64,000 nucleotides of DNA from Paracoccus methylarcula (GCF_003007735.2 NZ_PXNQ02000015.1:1-64000); one strand, 5' to 3'. Positions 40,706 to 49,708 are shown, counted from the first letter of the stretch. Numbers and translations are program-made. Notes: a model not told the origin generated them from the sequence alone.

Positions 40706-42800
40706 GCGCGCCGAAGGGCAGACCCCCGGCGCTGTTCCCGCTTTTCGCGGCGATCGACACGCTGCCGGGGATCGGCCCCAAGGGCCGGGATGCGCTGGCG
40801 CAGATGGGGATCGAGCGGCCGCGCGACCTGGTCATGACGCTGCCGGCCAATGGCATTACCCGCCGCCATATCGACCGCATCTCCGAGGCCCGGCCGCCCG
40901 AAATCGTCACCATCGAGATCAGCGTGACCCGCCATTTCCCGCCCAAGTCTCGCGGCCGTCCATGGCGTGTCCATTGTGCCGATGCGCATGGCGGCGACTT
41001 GACGCTGGTATTCTTTCATCCGCGCCGGGACTGGATCGAAAGCCAGCTTCCCGAGGGTGCGCGCAGGATCGTCAGCGGCAAGCTGGAGCTGTTCGACGGC
41101 CTCGCCCAGATGGTCCATCCCGACCATATGTTGCGCGAGGGTGAGGCATTGCCCGCCGCGTTCGAGCCGGTCTACCCGCTTTCGCAGGGCCTGACCCAAC
41201 GGATGATGGCCAAGGCCGTGACTGCCGCGATGGAGCGCCTGCCCGAGGTCGAGGAATGGATCGATCCGCAGCTTTTGAAGGAGCGCGGCTGGCCCGGATT
41301 CGCGGGTGCCTTGCAACAGGCCCATGCGCCCGGGTCTCCACGTGACCTGTCGCCCGACAGCCCGGCGCGGGCGCGGCTGGCCTATGACGAGTTTCTTGCC
41401 CACCAGATGACGCTGGCGCTGGTGCGTCGCGAGAAGCGGCGCCTGAAGGGCAGGCCGACGCAGGGCGATGGCCGCTTGCGCCAGGCGGTGCTGGCCAGCC
41501 TGCCATGGCCGCCGACCGGGGCCCAGACCCGTGCCGTCGAAGAGATCGCGTCCGACATGGCCAGCGACCGGCGCATGAACCGGCTGCTGCAGGGCGATGT
41601 CGGCTCGGGCAAGACGCTGGTGGCGATGCTGTCGGCGCTGGTCGCGGTCGAGGCCGGGGGGCAGGCGGTGCTCATGGCACCGACCGAGATCCTCGCCCGC
41701 CAGCATGCCCGCGCGCTGGAGCCGCTGGCGCGGGTGGCGGGTATACGGCTGGCCGCGCTGACCGGCCGCGACAAGGGCGAGCTGCGGGCGCAATTGCTGG
41801 AGGATCTCGCGCAGGGCCGCATCGATATCCTGGTCGGCACCCATGCGGTGTTCCAGAAGGATGTGCATTTCCACGATCTGCGCCTTGCCATCATCGACGA
41901 ACAGCACCGTTTCGGCGTCGCGCAGCGGCTGGAGCTGTCTGCCAAGGGCGATGTGCCCCCCGACATGCTGATCATGACCGCGACGCCGATCCCGCGCTCG
42001 CTGGCGCTGACCCAATATGGCGATCTCGACCTGTCGGTGCTGGACGAGAAACCGCCGGGGCGGCAGCCGATCACGACCGTGATGATCTCGGACCAGCGGC
42101 TGGACGAGGTGACCGCGCGCCTGCATGCGGTGCTTGAACAGGGCGCGCGGGCCTATTGGGTCTGTCCGCTGGTCGATGAAAGCGAACTCAGCGACCTGAC
42201 CGCCGCCGAGGCGCGGTTCCAGTCGCTGCGGGCGCAGTTCGGCGAGGATGTGCGGCTGATCCATGGCCAGATGCCCGCCGATCAGCGCGACTCAGCTATG
42301 GCGGATTTCGCCTCGGGCCGGGCGCGGATCCTTGTCGCCACGACGGTGATCGAGGTCGGCGTGGACGTGCCCGAGGCACGATCATGGTGATCGAGCGGGC
42401 CGAAAGCTTTGGCCTCGCCCAGCTTCACCAGCTTCGCGGACGGGTCGGGCGAGGGCAGGGGGCCTCGACCTGCCTGCTGATGTATCACCCGCCCCTGGGC
42501 GAGACCGGCGCCCGCCGCCTGACCACCCTGCGCGACACCGAGGACGGGTTCCGCATCGCCGAGGTCGACCTGGAGATGCGCGGTGCGGGCGACGTGATCG
42601 GCACCGCGCAATCGGGCCTGCCGCGCTTCCATATCGGCGACCTGGAGCATCAGCCGGCGCTGATGGCCGTGGCCCGGCAGGATGCCCGCGCGTTGCTGGA
42701 ACGCGACCCGGCACTGGAGTCACCGCGCGGCAGGGCGGTGCGTTTCCTGATGTGGCTGATGCAGCAGGACCAGGCGATCCGGCTGATATCGGTGGGGTGA
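40702..42800 (+). pseudogene. recG: ATP-dependent DNA helicase RecG, single-base frameshift
   Basis: About 699 residues once repaired. Wedge/OB domain at the N-terminus; Walker A GDVGSGKT; DEQH box (IIDEQHRFGV); motif TATPIPRS; then VGVDVPEA. As written it stops at 42390; the second frame resumes at about 42378 with TIMVIERAESFGLAQLHQLR and GRVGRGQGAS to 42800. Reading GAGGCCACG instead of GAGGCACG near 42377 restores it. RecG remodels stalled forks. Loss in a core gene with every motif otherwise intact suggests an assembly error. Confidence 0.92.
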
Positions 42801-42946
42801 GGCCGGCTTCATCGCGTCCCGCGATGACCGGGGCTGCCTGCCCCCGGGACCCCCGGGGATATTTGCATGAAGAAGAAAGAGGGAGGCGGGGCGATCCCGT
42901 CGCGGTCCGTGGTTGCGTCCATCGTCGCGATCTGGTCTTGTGAAGC

Positions 42947-43022
42947 CGTGACGGGGGCGCCCATCCGGGCTGAGATGCACCCTTTGAACCTGAACCAGAT
43001 CATGCTGGCGGAGGAAGTCGCG
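42947..43022 (+). promoter_or_regulatory. TPP riboswitch (thi box)
   Basis: GGGGGCGCCC...GGGCTGAGA (P2/J core), then ACCCTTTGAACCTGA, then ACCAGATCATGCTGGCGGAGG match the conserved TPP aptamer. The aptamer ends about 50 bases before the thiD start. High thiamine pyrophosphate would shut expression, probably by hiding the ribosome site because no strong terminator is seen between them. Confidence 0.93.
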
Positions 43023-43074
43023 TTGCCGTCATGGCCTTCCCATGCCGTCCGCGTGCCGCGCCGGGGGAGGCGAG

Positions 43075-43869
43075 ATGATTCCGAATATCCTGTCGATCGC
43101 GGGCTCCGATCCTTCGGGCGGGGCGGGAATACAGGCCGATCTCAAGGCGATTTCGGCCAATGGCGGCTATGGCATGGCCGCGATCACCGCCCTGACCGCG
43201 CAAAACACCCGGGGCGTGAGCGCCGTTCACATGGTGCCGCCGGATTTCGTGGCGGCCCAGATCGGGGCGGTGTTCGACGATATCCGCGTCGATGCCGTCA
43301 AGATCGGCATGCTGGGGGATGCTGCGGTGATCGCCGCCGTGGCGCGGGCGCTGGAGGGGCGGGATTGTCCCGTCGTGCTTGACCCGGTGATGGTTGCCAA
43401 GGGTGGCGACCGGTTGCTGGCGGTCGAGGCCGTCGAGGCATTGCGCGGCCTGCTGATTCCGCGCGCCACGGTCATCACCCCGAACCTGCCCGAGGCCGCC
43501 GACCTGCTGGGATGCGCAGAGGCGCGGGACCGCGCGGGGATGGAGGCGCAGGCACGGGCGCTGCTGGAACTGGGGCCGCAGGCGGTGCTGTTGAAGGGCG
43601 GGCATCTCGCCGGGGCGGAATCGCCCGATCTGCTGGTGGATGCGAATCGGGCCCTGTGGCTGGAAGGCCGGCGCCACGCGACCCGCAACGGTCATGGCAC
43701 CGGGTGCAGCCTGTCGTCGGCCCTGGCTGCGCGATTGCCTCTGTCGGAGCGGTTGGAGGATGCCGTGATGGAGGCAAAATCATATGTTTACAAGGCGTTG
43801 ATTGCTTCCGACCGGTTGCTTGTGGGGCAGGGGCACGGCCCGTTGGATCACTTCTGGGCGCTTCGCTGA
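43075..43869 (+). CDS. thiD: Hydroxymethylpyrimidine/phosphomethylpyrimidine kinase
   Basis: 264 residues from ATG 43075, with GGGGGAGG upstream. NILSIAGSDPSGGAGIQADL at the start and NGHGTGCSLSSALAARL near the end are ThiD signatures (ribokinase fold, anion-hole GTGC). It phosphorylates HMP and HMP-P for thiamine synthesis. Monocistronic here, under a TPP riboswitch. Confidence 0.97.
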   Translation: MIPNILSIAGSDPSGGAGIQADLKAISANGGYGMAAITALTAQNTRGVSAVHMVPPDFVAAQIGAVFDDIRVDAVKIGMLGDAAVIAAVARALEGRDCPVVLDPVMVAKGGDRLLAVEAVEALRGLLIPRATVITPNLPEAADLLGCAEARDRAGMEAQARALLELGPQAVLLKGGHLAGAESPDLLVDANRALWLEGRRHATRNGHGTGCSLSSALAARLPLSERLEDAVMEAKSYVYKALIASDRLLVGQGHGPLDHFWALR

Positions 43870-43877
43870 TTCAGGAT

Positions 43878-43892
43878 GTTCTCATAAAGTTC
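43878..43892 (+). promoter_or_regulatory. LexA (SOS) box GTTCN7GTTC
   Basis: GTTC-TCATAAA-GTTC is an exact match to the alphaproteobacterial LexA consensus GTTCN7GTTC. It starts 9 bases after the thiD stop and lies 56 bases before the ATG of a 31-residue membrane ORF. A 9-bp inverted repeat GTTCTCATA/TATGAGAAC (43878-43886, 43911-43919) overlaps it. Confidence 0.75.
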
Positions 43893-43947
43893 TTTACAGA
43901 TATGTGCGAATATGAGAACAAAGCAGCAACACGAAGGAGTTGCCATC

Positions 43948-44043
43948 ATGAACCGCGAATTCGTTTCCGATCTGCTCGGCGTCACCGCCCTGTCCGTGAC
44001 CACCATCGTCATTCTCTGGCTGCCTGCGATCCTGCAAGCCTGA
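43948..44043 (+). CDS. LexA-boxed 31-aa membrane protein, SidA-like candidate
   Basis: MNREFVSDLLGVTALSVTTI, then VILWLPAILQA: 31 residues, one transmembrane helix, ATG 43948, with AAGGAG nine bases upstream. The only sign of regulation is the LexA box at 43878, so expression on DNA damage is expected. In Caulobacter, SidA is a 29-residue LexA-controlled membrane peptide that blocks division; this ORF matches it in size, topology and regulation, although not clearly in sequence. A strong terminator follows. Confidence 0.7.
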   Translation: MNREFVSDLLGVTALSVTTIVILWLPAILQA

Positions 44044-44114
44044 TCTTCTGCCCCGCGTTGCATCATCGGCGCCGCGCCTGTGCGCCGTCACTGTCTCCCT
44101 GCACGCGCAACTTG

Positions 44115-44146
44115 ACCGGCCCCTTTTGTGGGCCGGTTTTTTCTTT
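44115..44146 (+). terminator. Strong intrinsic terminator
   Basis: ACCGGCCC-CTTTTGT-GGGCCGGT followed by TTTTTCTTT. Ends the transcript of the 31-residue SOS-type ORF. Confidence 0.93.
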
Positions 44147-44320
44147 GCGGTAACCCATGATCCCGGGGGATGCGGAAAGGCGAATTGGGCGGGTGATGCG
44201 CGTTACCGGCGTAAGGGATAGACCCGCCCCGGACATATGCTGTGCAGGACGGAGTCCGGCATTCGCCAAACCCGGTATCCCGTTGCGCAATGCGTTCTGA
44301 AGGGGCCCAAAGGGGAAGGA

Positions 44321-44764
44321 TCAGCCCTTGGCCCGAGCCTCGTCCATGGCTGCCAAGGTCGCCTCCCATGCCAGCAGGATCGAGGCATGGCGGTTCGGAT
44401 ACTCCCGCGCCGGAAGCAGCGCCTCCAGTTCCGCAAAGGGCGCGCCCGGCGCCTCGCCTCCCTGTTTCAGCATGGATTTCAACTGGTCGCGGGTCGTCTC
44501 GATCTGCTCGCGCGTCTGGCCGATCACCGCCGAGCCCAGCACCGAGGCCGAGGCCTGCCCAAGGGCGCAAGCACGGACCTGCTGGGCGAATTCGGCGATC
44601 TGCCCGTCTTTCACCACCACGTCCACCGTCACCGAAGAGCCGCAATGCGGAGAGCGGCGCATGGCGCTGCCTTCGGGGTCGGGCAGCCGCCCCTGATGCG
44701 GGATCGAGGTGGTCAACGCCAGAATCCGGCGCGAGTAGAGTTGCATCAGGTCGCTGTCGCTCAT
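44321..44764 (-). CDS. NifU/SufU-like iron-sulfur scaffold protein
   Basis: 147 residues. LMQLYSRRILALTTSIPHQG and the first two ligand cysteines, SPHCGSSV (about residue 41) and RACALGQA (about 66), fit the U-type scaffold. The usual third Cys (R-x-R-C-A) is replaced: the position reads RHASILLAW. So it may be a divergent scaffold or a zinc-dependent sulfur carrier. Divergent from hisI. Confidence 0.85.
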   Translation of the reverse strand: MSDSDLMQLYSRRILALTTSIPHQGRLPDPEGSAMRRSPHCGSSVTVDVVVKDGQIAEFAQQVRACALGQASASVLGSAVIGQTREQIETTRDQLKSMLKQGGEAPGAPFAELEALLPAREYPNRHASILLAWEATLAAMDEARAKG

Positions 44765-44825
44765 CGGTTCTTTCCCGCGCGTCCATTCGTCCTAGATAGG
44801 TGTCCCGATTGCGAAAGGAAACCCG

Positions 44826-45182
44826 ATGTTCGACCCGGCCAGCCTTAAATACGATGCGAATGGCCTGATCCCGGTCATCGCGCAGGACGCCTCCAGCAGC
44901 GAGGTGCTGATGATGGCCTGGATGAATGCCGAGGCCGTTACCCGGACATTGCAGACAGGGCGCGTCACCTATTGGTCGCGCTCGCGCAAGTCCTTCTGGA
45001 TCAAGGGGGAAAGCTCGGGTCATGTGCAGGAACTGGTCGAGCTGCGCGTCGATTGCGACCGCGACTGCCTGCTGGCGCTGGTCCGGCAGACCGGCCCCGC
45101 CTGTCACACCAACCGGCGCAGCTGCTTCTATACGGCGATCCGCGAAGGGGAAGAGATCGAGATCATGCGGCCGATGGTCTAG
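44826..45182 (+). CDS. hisI: Phosphoribosyl-AMP cyclohydrolase
   Basis: 118 residues from ATG 44826, with AAAGGAAA upstream. VLMMAWMNAEAVTRTLQTGR, the YWSRSR and WIKGESSGH blocks and the metal sites DCDRDC and CHTNRRSCFY are all present. Third step of histidine synthesis (opens the purine ring of PR-AMP). Separate from HisE, as usual in alphaproteobacteria. Overlaps the convergent gluQ by 4 bases. Confidence 0.97.
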   Translation: MFDPASLKYDANGLIPVIAQDASSSEVLMMAWMNAEAVTRTLQTGRVTYWSRSRKSFWIKGESSGHVQELVELRVDCDRDCLLALVRQTGPACHTNRRSCFYTAIREGEEIEIMRPMV

Positions 45183-46030
45183 AACCCGATCATGCGGCGA
45201 AGATCCCCGGGGCTGGCGCCTTCGTCGCGGTAATGGCGGATGGCGCGGGCGTCGTCGCGCTTGGCGAGCCGCTTGCCCGCATCGTCCCGGATCAGGCGAT
45301 GGTGGTGATAAAGGGGCGTCGGAAGCTTCAGTAATTTCTGAAGAAGAACATGTATCCACGTGGAATCGAACAAATCTTTCCCGCGCGTGACAATATCTAT
45401 GCCCTGCGCCGCATCATCCACCACAACCGCCAGATGATAGGATGTGCCCATGCCGCGCCGGGACAGGATCACATCGCCGATCCCGTCCAGGAACTCGTCG
45501 CGGGCAAGGCTGTGGTCATGTCCGGGCATGATCACCTCGTCGCGAAAACTCAACCGATCCAGGCCGAGCGCGTCAAGGGCGCGGGCGCTATCTAGCCTGA
45601 TGACATCATCGGGCCCGGCTTCGGACAGGCTGCGCCCCCGGCAGGTGCCGGGATAGATCAACCCGTCGGGGCCAGCGGGCAGGGCGCCTTCCTGCGGGGC
45701 TGAAAGGGCTGCGCGGATATCGCCCCGGCGGCAGCGGCAGGGATAGGAGAACGGCGCCAGCCGCGCCAAGGCGTCGCGATAGGCCTGCATCCGTTCGGAT
45801 TGCCGCAGGGCCGGGCGCTGCCATTGCAGGCCCAGCCATGCCAGGTCCTCGTAGATCGCCGTCTCGAATTCGGGTTTGCAGCGGTCGCGGTCGATATCCT
45901 CGATCCGCAGCAGGAACTGCCCGGCTGAGGCTTCGCGGGCGGCGACAAGCGCGGCATAGGCATGGCCCAGATGCAACAGCCCGGTCGGCGAGGGGGCGAA
46001 GCGCGAGCGCCTTATTGCGTGGCCAGCCAT
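45179..46030 (-). CDS. gluQ: Glutamyl-Q tRNA(Asp) synthetase
   Basis: 283 residues. RFAPSPTGLLHLGHAY holds the HIGH-type motif, LRIEDIDRDR follows, and KRLAKRDDA is the KMSKS equivalent. It lacks an anticodon-binding domain, so it is the truncated synthetase that glutamylates queuosine in tRNA(Asp), not GltX (about 470 residues). Overlaps trmFO by 19 bases. Confidence 0.93.
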   Translation of the reverse strand: MAGHAIRRSRFAPSPTGLLHLGHAYAALVAAREASAGQFLLRIEDIDRDRCKPEFETAIYEDLAWLGLQWQRPALRQSERMQAYRDALARLAPFSYPCRCRRGDIRAALSAPQEGALPAGPDGLIYPGTCRGRSLSEAGPDDVIRLDSARALDALGLDRLSFRDEVIMPGHDHSLARDEFLDGIGDVILSRRGMGTSYHLAVVVDDAAQGIDIVTRGKDLFDSTWIHVLLQKLLKLPTPLYHHHRLIRDDAGKRLAKRDDARAIRHYRDEGASPGDLRRMIGF

Positions 46031-47349
46031 GCCCGGAAATCATCCTTGGCGCGCTGTGTATAGGCCGGGTAGCGGTCCTTCCGGCCCTTGCGCCCGCCCC
46101 GCATCTCTTCCAGCGGCGGAAACAGCCCGAAATTCACGTTCATGGGCTGGAAGGTCTTGGCCTCCGCCCCGCCGGTGATGTGATTGACCAGCGCGCCCAT
46201 CGCCGTGGTGAAGGGCGGCGGTCCAAGGTCATCCCCACGCGCCTGCGCCGCGGCCATGCGCCCCGCCAGCAGCCCCATCGCGGCGCTTTCGACATAGCCC
46301 TCGACGCCTGTCACCTGCCCGGCGAAACGCAGGTTGGGGTGCTTGCGCATCCGCATCCGGTCGTCCAGCAGGGTGGGCGAGTTCAGGAAGCTGTTGCGAT
46401 GGATGCCACCAAGCCGGGCAAAGCTGGCATTTTGCAGGCCCGGGATCATCCGGAACACCTCGGTCTGTGCCCCGTATTTCATCTTGGTCTGGAAGCCAAC
46501 GATATTGTAAAGCGTTCCCAATGCGTTGTCCCGGCGAAGTTGAACCACCGCATGGGCTTTTTCATCGGGCTTGTGGGCATTGGTCAGCCCCACCGGCTTC
46601 ATCGGCCCATGGCGCAGGGTTTCGCGGCCACGCTCTGCCATCACCTCGATGGGCAGGCAGCCGTCGAAATAACCGGCGGTTTCGCCTTCGCGGAACTCGG
46701 TCTTGTCGGCGGCCAAGAGCGCGTCGATGAAGGTCTCGTATTCGTCCCGGTTCATCGGGCAGTTGATATAGGCGCGGCGCTCGGCCTCGGTCTCGCCCTT
46801 GTCGTAGCGGCTCTGCTCCCATGCCACGCTCATGTCGATCGTCTCGGCATGGACGATCGGGGCGATGGCGTCGAAGAAGGCCAGCGCCTCGGTGCCGGTC
46901 AGGCTGCGGATCGACCCCGCCAGCCGGTCCGATGTCAGCGGCCCGGTGGCGACGATCCAGTTGCCCTCGGCGGGCAGGTCGCCGATCTCGCCCTCGCGGA
47001 TCTCGATCAGCGGCTCGGCCCGCAGCGCCTCTGTCACCGCTTGCGAGAAGGCGTCCCGGTCCACGGCCAGCGCGCCGCCCGCGGGCAGGCGATGCCTGTC
47101 GGCCATGGCCATGATCAGCCCGTCCGCCGCCCGCATCTCCCAGTGCAGCTGGCCCACGGCGTTCATCACGTCGTCATCCGAGCGGAAGGAGTTCGAGCAG
47201 ACCATCTCGGCGCAATCGCCGGTCTTGTGGGCGAAGGTGCCGGTGGCCGGGCGCATCTCGTGCAGGATCACCGGCACGCCACTGCGGGCCGCCTGCCATG
47301 CGGCCTCGGATCCGGCGAGTCCGGCGCCGATGATGTTGACGGGCTCCAT
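46012..47349 (-). CDS. trmFO: Folate-dependent tRNA (m5U54) methyltransferase
   Basis: 445 residues from ATG 47349, with AGAGGA upstream. NIIGAGLAGSEAAWQAARSG is the FAD Rossmann motif; VCSNSFRSD, FFDAIAPIVHAETIDM and CPMNRDEYE are TrmFO hallmarks, as is HRNSFLNSP. Transfers a methylene from methylene-THF to U54 of tRNA. Confidence 0.97.
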   Translation of the reverse strand: MEPVNIIGAGLAGSEAAWQAARSGVPVILHEMRPATGTFAHKTGDCAEMVCSNSFRSDDDVMNAVGQLHWEMRAADGLIMAMADRHRLPAGGALAVDRDAFSQAVTEALRAEPLIEIREGEIGDLPAEGNWIVATGPLTSDRLAGSIRSLTGTEALAFFDAIAPIVHAETIDMSVAWEQSRYDKGETEAERRAYINCPMNRDEYETFIDALLAADKTEFREGETAGYFDGCLPIEVMAERGRETLRHGPMKPVGLTNAHKPDEKAHAVVQLRRDNALGTLYNIVGFQTKMKYGAQTEVFRMIPGLQNASFARLGGIHRNSFLNSPTLLDDRMRMRKHPNLRFAGQVTGVEGYVESAAMGLLAGRMAAAQARGDDLGPPPFTTAMGALVNHITGGAEAKTFQPMNVNFGLFPPLEEMRGGRKGRKDRYPAYTQRAKDDFRAWLATQ

Positions 47350-47403
47350 GCGGTCCTCTTTGCGATAGGTTCGACAGGCCGCTTGGCTAGCAGCGGCGGA
47401 GTG

Positions 47404-47438
47404 AAAAGGAAAGGGCGGCGCCAACTCTGGCACCGCCC
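47404..47438 (-). terminator. Leftward terminator after rplY
   Basis: On the minus strand GGGCGG(T)GCCA-GAGT-TGGC(G)CCGCCC followed by TTTCCTTTTC, 28 bases after the rplY stop. Confidence 0.85.
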
Positions 47439-47466
47439 TCGATCCATGCCCGCGATGGGCAGGGGA

Positions 47467-48117
47467 TTATTCCTCTGCGGCCTCTTCGGTCGCAGCTTCC
47501 TCGGCCTCGGCGCTTTCGCCGCTGTCCTCGTCATCGCTGGAACGCAGCGCAGAGGGTGCCGCGATATTGGCGATGGCGAAATTGCGGTCGATGGTCGGCT
47601 TGGCGCCGGCGGGCAGCTTGACGTCCTCGATATGGACGCCGTCACCGATCTCCAGCCCCGACAGATCGACGGTGATATGGTCGGGAATGTCACCCGCCGT
47701 CACGATCAGTTCGACTTCCGAGCGTACGGTCACGATCGTTCCGCCCTTGCGCAGGCCGGGGCAGTCGTCATGGCCGGTGAATTCGACCGGGATGAACAGC
47801 TTCACCTTCGAGGTGCGGCGCAGGCGCATGAAATCGACATGGATCGGCAGATCCTTGACGACATCCTTCTGAACGCCACGGCAGATGACGCGAACGTCTT
47901 CCTGCCCGTCGACCTTCAGGTTCCACAGCGTGGAGGTGAAGCGACCGGCGCGCAGCTTGGTCAGCAGGTCGTTGAAATTGAAGGCGACAGGAATGGGGTC
48001 CTTGTGGTCGCCATATACGATGCCGGGCACCTTGCCTTCGCGGCGAGCTTGGCGGGCGGCCCCCTTGCCTGTCCCCGCGCGTGCCTCGGCCACCAGATCC
48101 GGGATCTTCTTGGCCAT
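47467..48117 (-). CDS. rplY: Ribosomal protein bL25 (CTC family)
   Basis: 216 residues from ATG 48117. PDLVAEARAGTGKGAARQAR, then EGKVPGIVYGDHKDPIPVAF are the start of bL25; the central IHVDFMRL and the acidic C-terminal tail (SDDEDSGESAEAEEAATEEA) are typical of the long CTC type. Binds 5S rRNA. Confidence 0.97.
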   Translation of the reverse strand: MAKKIPDLVAEARAGTGKGAARQARREGKVPGIVYGDHKDPIPVAFNFNDLLTKLRAGRFTSTLWNLKVDGQEDVRVICRGVQKDVVKDLPIHVDFMRLRRTSKVKLFIPVEFTGHDDCPGLRKGGTIVTVRSEVELIVTAGDIPDHITVDLSGLEIGDGVHIEDVKLPAGAKPTIDRNFAIANIAAPSALRSSDDEDSGESAEAEEAATEEAAEE

Positions 48118-48220
48118 GATATCTATCCTAAACAGTTGTTGACGCCGCCATCCTCCAAGGGTGCATGACGGCAAGGTGGGGCCTATAGCGCAGGACGGAC
48201 GGGTTGTGAAGGGGGATTCG

Positions 48221-49387
48221 TCACGCCCCGTATTCGCTCAGGAACCCCTCCGGCAGCAGCAGGTTATGGCGGCCGAGCGCATGGATGTCGCGCTCGCCGC
48301 AAAGCGCCATGGTGGTGTCCAGCTCGTTGCGGATCACCTCCAGCGCCGATGTCACCCCGGCCTCGCCCATCGCGCCCAGGCCATGGACGAAGGCCCGCCC
48401 GATCCATGTGCCATGCGCCCCGAGCGCCAGCGCCTTTAGCACGTCCTGGCCGCTGCGGATGCCGCTATCCATGTGGATCTCGACCTTGTCGCCCACCGCC
48501 TCGACGATATGCGGCAGCATCCGGATCGCGGACAGCGCCCCGTCCAACTGCCGCCCGCCATGGTTCGAGACCACGATCGCGTCGGCGCCGAAATCGGCGG
48601 CGATGCGGGCGTCCTCGGGGTCGAGAATGCCCTTGAGGATCAGCTTGCCGCCCCACATGTCGCGGATCCTGGCGATCTTGTCCCAGTCAAGGCGTTCGTC
48701 GAACTGCTCGGCGGTCCAGCTGCTCAGCGACGATATGTCGCCCACTCCCTTGGCATGCCCGACGATATTTCCGAAGGACCGCCGTTTCGTCTGCGCCATG
48801 CCCATGCACCAGCGCCATTTCGTGGCCAGGTTCATCATCGTCGGCAGGGTCAGCTTGGGCGGCGCCGACAGCCCGTTCTTCAGATCCTTGTGCCGCTGCC
48901 CGAGGATTTGCAGATCCAGCGTCAGGACCAGCGCGCTGCACTGGGCGGCCTTGGCGCGTTCGATCATGCCGGCGACGAAATCCTGATCCTTCATCACGTA
49001 AAGCTGGAACATGAAGGGGACGGAGGTATGGGCCGCGACATCCTCGATCGAGCAGATCGACATGGTGGACAGGGTGAAGGGCACCCCGAAAGCCTCTGCC
49101 GCCTTCGCCGCGAGGATCTCGCCATCGGCATGCTGCATGCCGGTCAGCCCCACCGGAGCCAGCCCCACCGGCATGCTGACCGGCAGCCCCGCCATATCCG
49201 AGGCGAGGCTGCGATTCGACATGTCGACCGCCACTTTCTGCTTCAGCCGGATCCGGGCGAAATCGCTCGTGTTCTCGCGAAAGGTCTGTTCGGTATAGCT
49301 GCCCGATTCGGCATAATCATAGAACATCCGGGGGGTCCGGGCCCGGTGCAGGGCTTTGAGATCCTCGATGCAGGTGATGACAGGCAT
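48221..49387 (-). CDS. FMN-dependent alpha-hydroxy acid dehydrogenase (LldD-like)
   Basis: 388 residues from ATG 49387, with GGAG just upstream. Signature blocks: MFYDYAESGSYTEQTF (N-terminal), PVGLAPVGLTGMQHADGE, VLTLDLQILGQRHKDLKNG, LKGILDPEDA, SNHGGRQLDG with the catalytic His and the FMN-binding DSGIRSGQDVLKALALGA. Oxidises an L-2-hydroxyacid, probably lactate, to the keto acid. Membrane association is not obvious. Mandelate or glycolate are possible substrates. Confidence 0.9.
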   Translation of the reverse strand: MPVITCIEDLKALHRARTPRMFYDYAESGSYTEQTFRENTSDFARIRLKQKVAVDMSNRSLASDMAGLPVSMPVGLAPVGLTGMQHADGEILAAKAAEAFGVPFTLSTMSICSIEDVAAHTSVPFMFQLYVMKDQDFVAGMIERAKAAQCSALVLTLDLQILGQRHKDLKNGLSAPPKLTLPTMMNLATKWRWCMGMAQTKRRSFGNIVGHAKGVGDISSLSSWTAEQFDERLDWDKIARIRDMWGGKLILKGILDPEDARIAADFGADAIVVSNHGGRQLDGALSAIRMLPHIVEAVGDKVEIHMDSGIRSGQDVLKALALGAHGTWIGRAFVHGLGAMGEAGVTSALEVIRNELDTTMALCGERDIHALGRHNLLLPEGFLSEYGA

Positions 49388-49444
49388 GGCAGGCTCCGGC
49401 TGAAGTGGTAAAAATTTCCTACCAGCCTTTCCGGCACCGCACAA

Positions 49445-49708
49445 TCAACCGCCCCGCTGCCGCATCCGGCGCTGGATTCCGGGTTCGATCACGGGACGCC
49501 GCAAGGCCTCTGCCCGCGCCCGCAGCGCCTCTGCCCTGGACTGCGCGGCCTCGGTCACGGCGGCCGGATCCGCGCCGTCGGGGGGAAGCTCCGGCTCTGC
49601 CAGCAACTGTTCCATGGGCAGGAGCCGCGGGTAATCCCGGTCACGGTCGGCACAGGCCGACACAAGGGGCAATGCGGCGCAAAGCGCGATCTGGGCAATC
49701 CGAGTCAT
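49445..49708 (-). CDS. Small lipoprotein (87 aa)
   Basis: MTRIAQIALCAALPLVSACA ends in a lipobox (LVSAC, Cys at about 19); the rest is an Ala/Arg/Glu-rich helix that includes PRLLPMEQLLAEPELPPDGA. Common, uncharacterised lipoprotein type in Rhodobacteraceae by its shape. Upstream of the dehydrogenase with a 57-base gap, divergent from the TetR gene. Confidence 0.75.
   Translation of the reverse strand: MTRIAQIALCAALPLVSACADRDRDYPRLLPMEQLLAEPELPPDGADPAAVTEAAQSRAEALRARAEALRRPVIEPGIQRRMRQRGG

Noticed and set aside
39341..42264. Long leftward frames (more than 450 and 820 codons) opposite ligA and recG
   Set aside because: GC-rich codon bias makes antisense frames stay open; the ligA and recG domains are unmistakable on the plus strand.
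45838..48168. A 776-codon rightward frame across gluQ, trmFO and rplY
   Set aside because: It is the antisense of three recognised genes and is His/Gly/Gln-rich with no domain.
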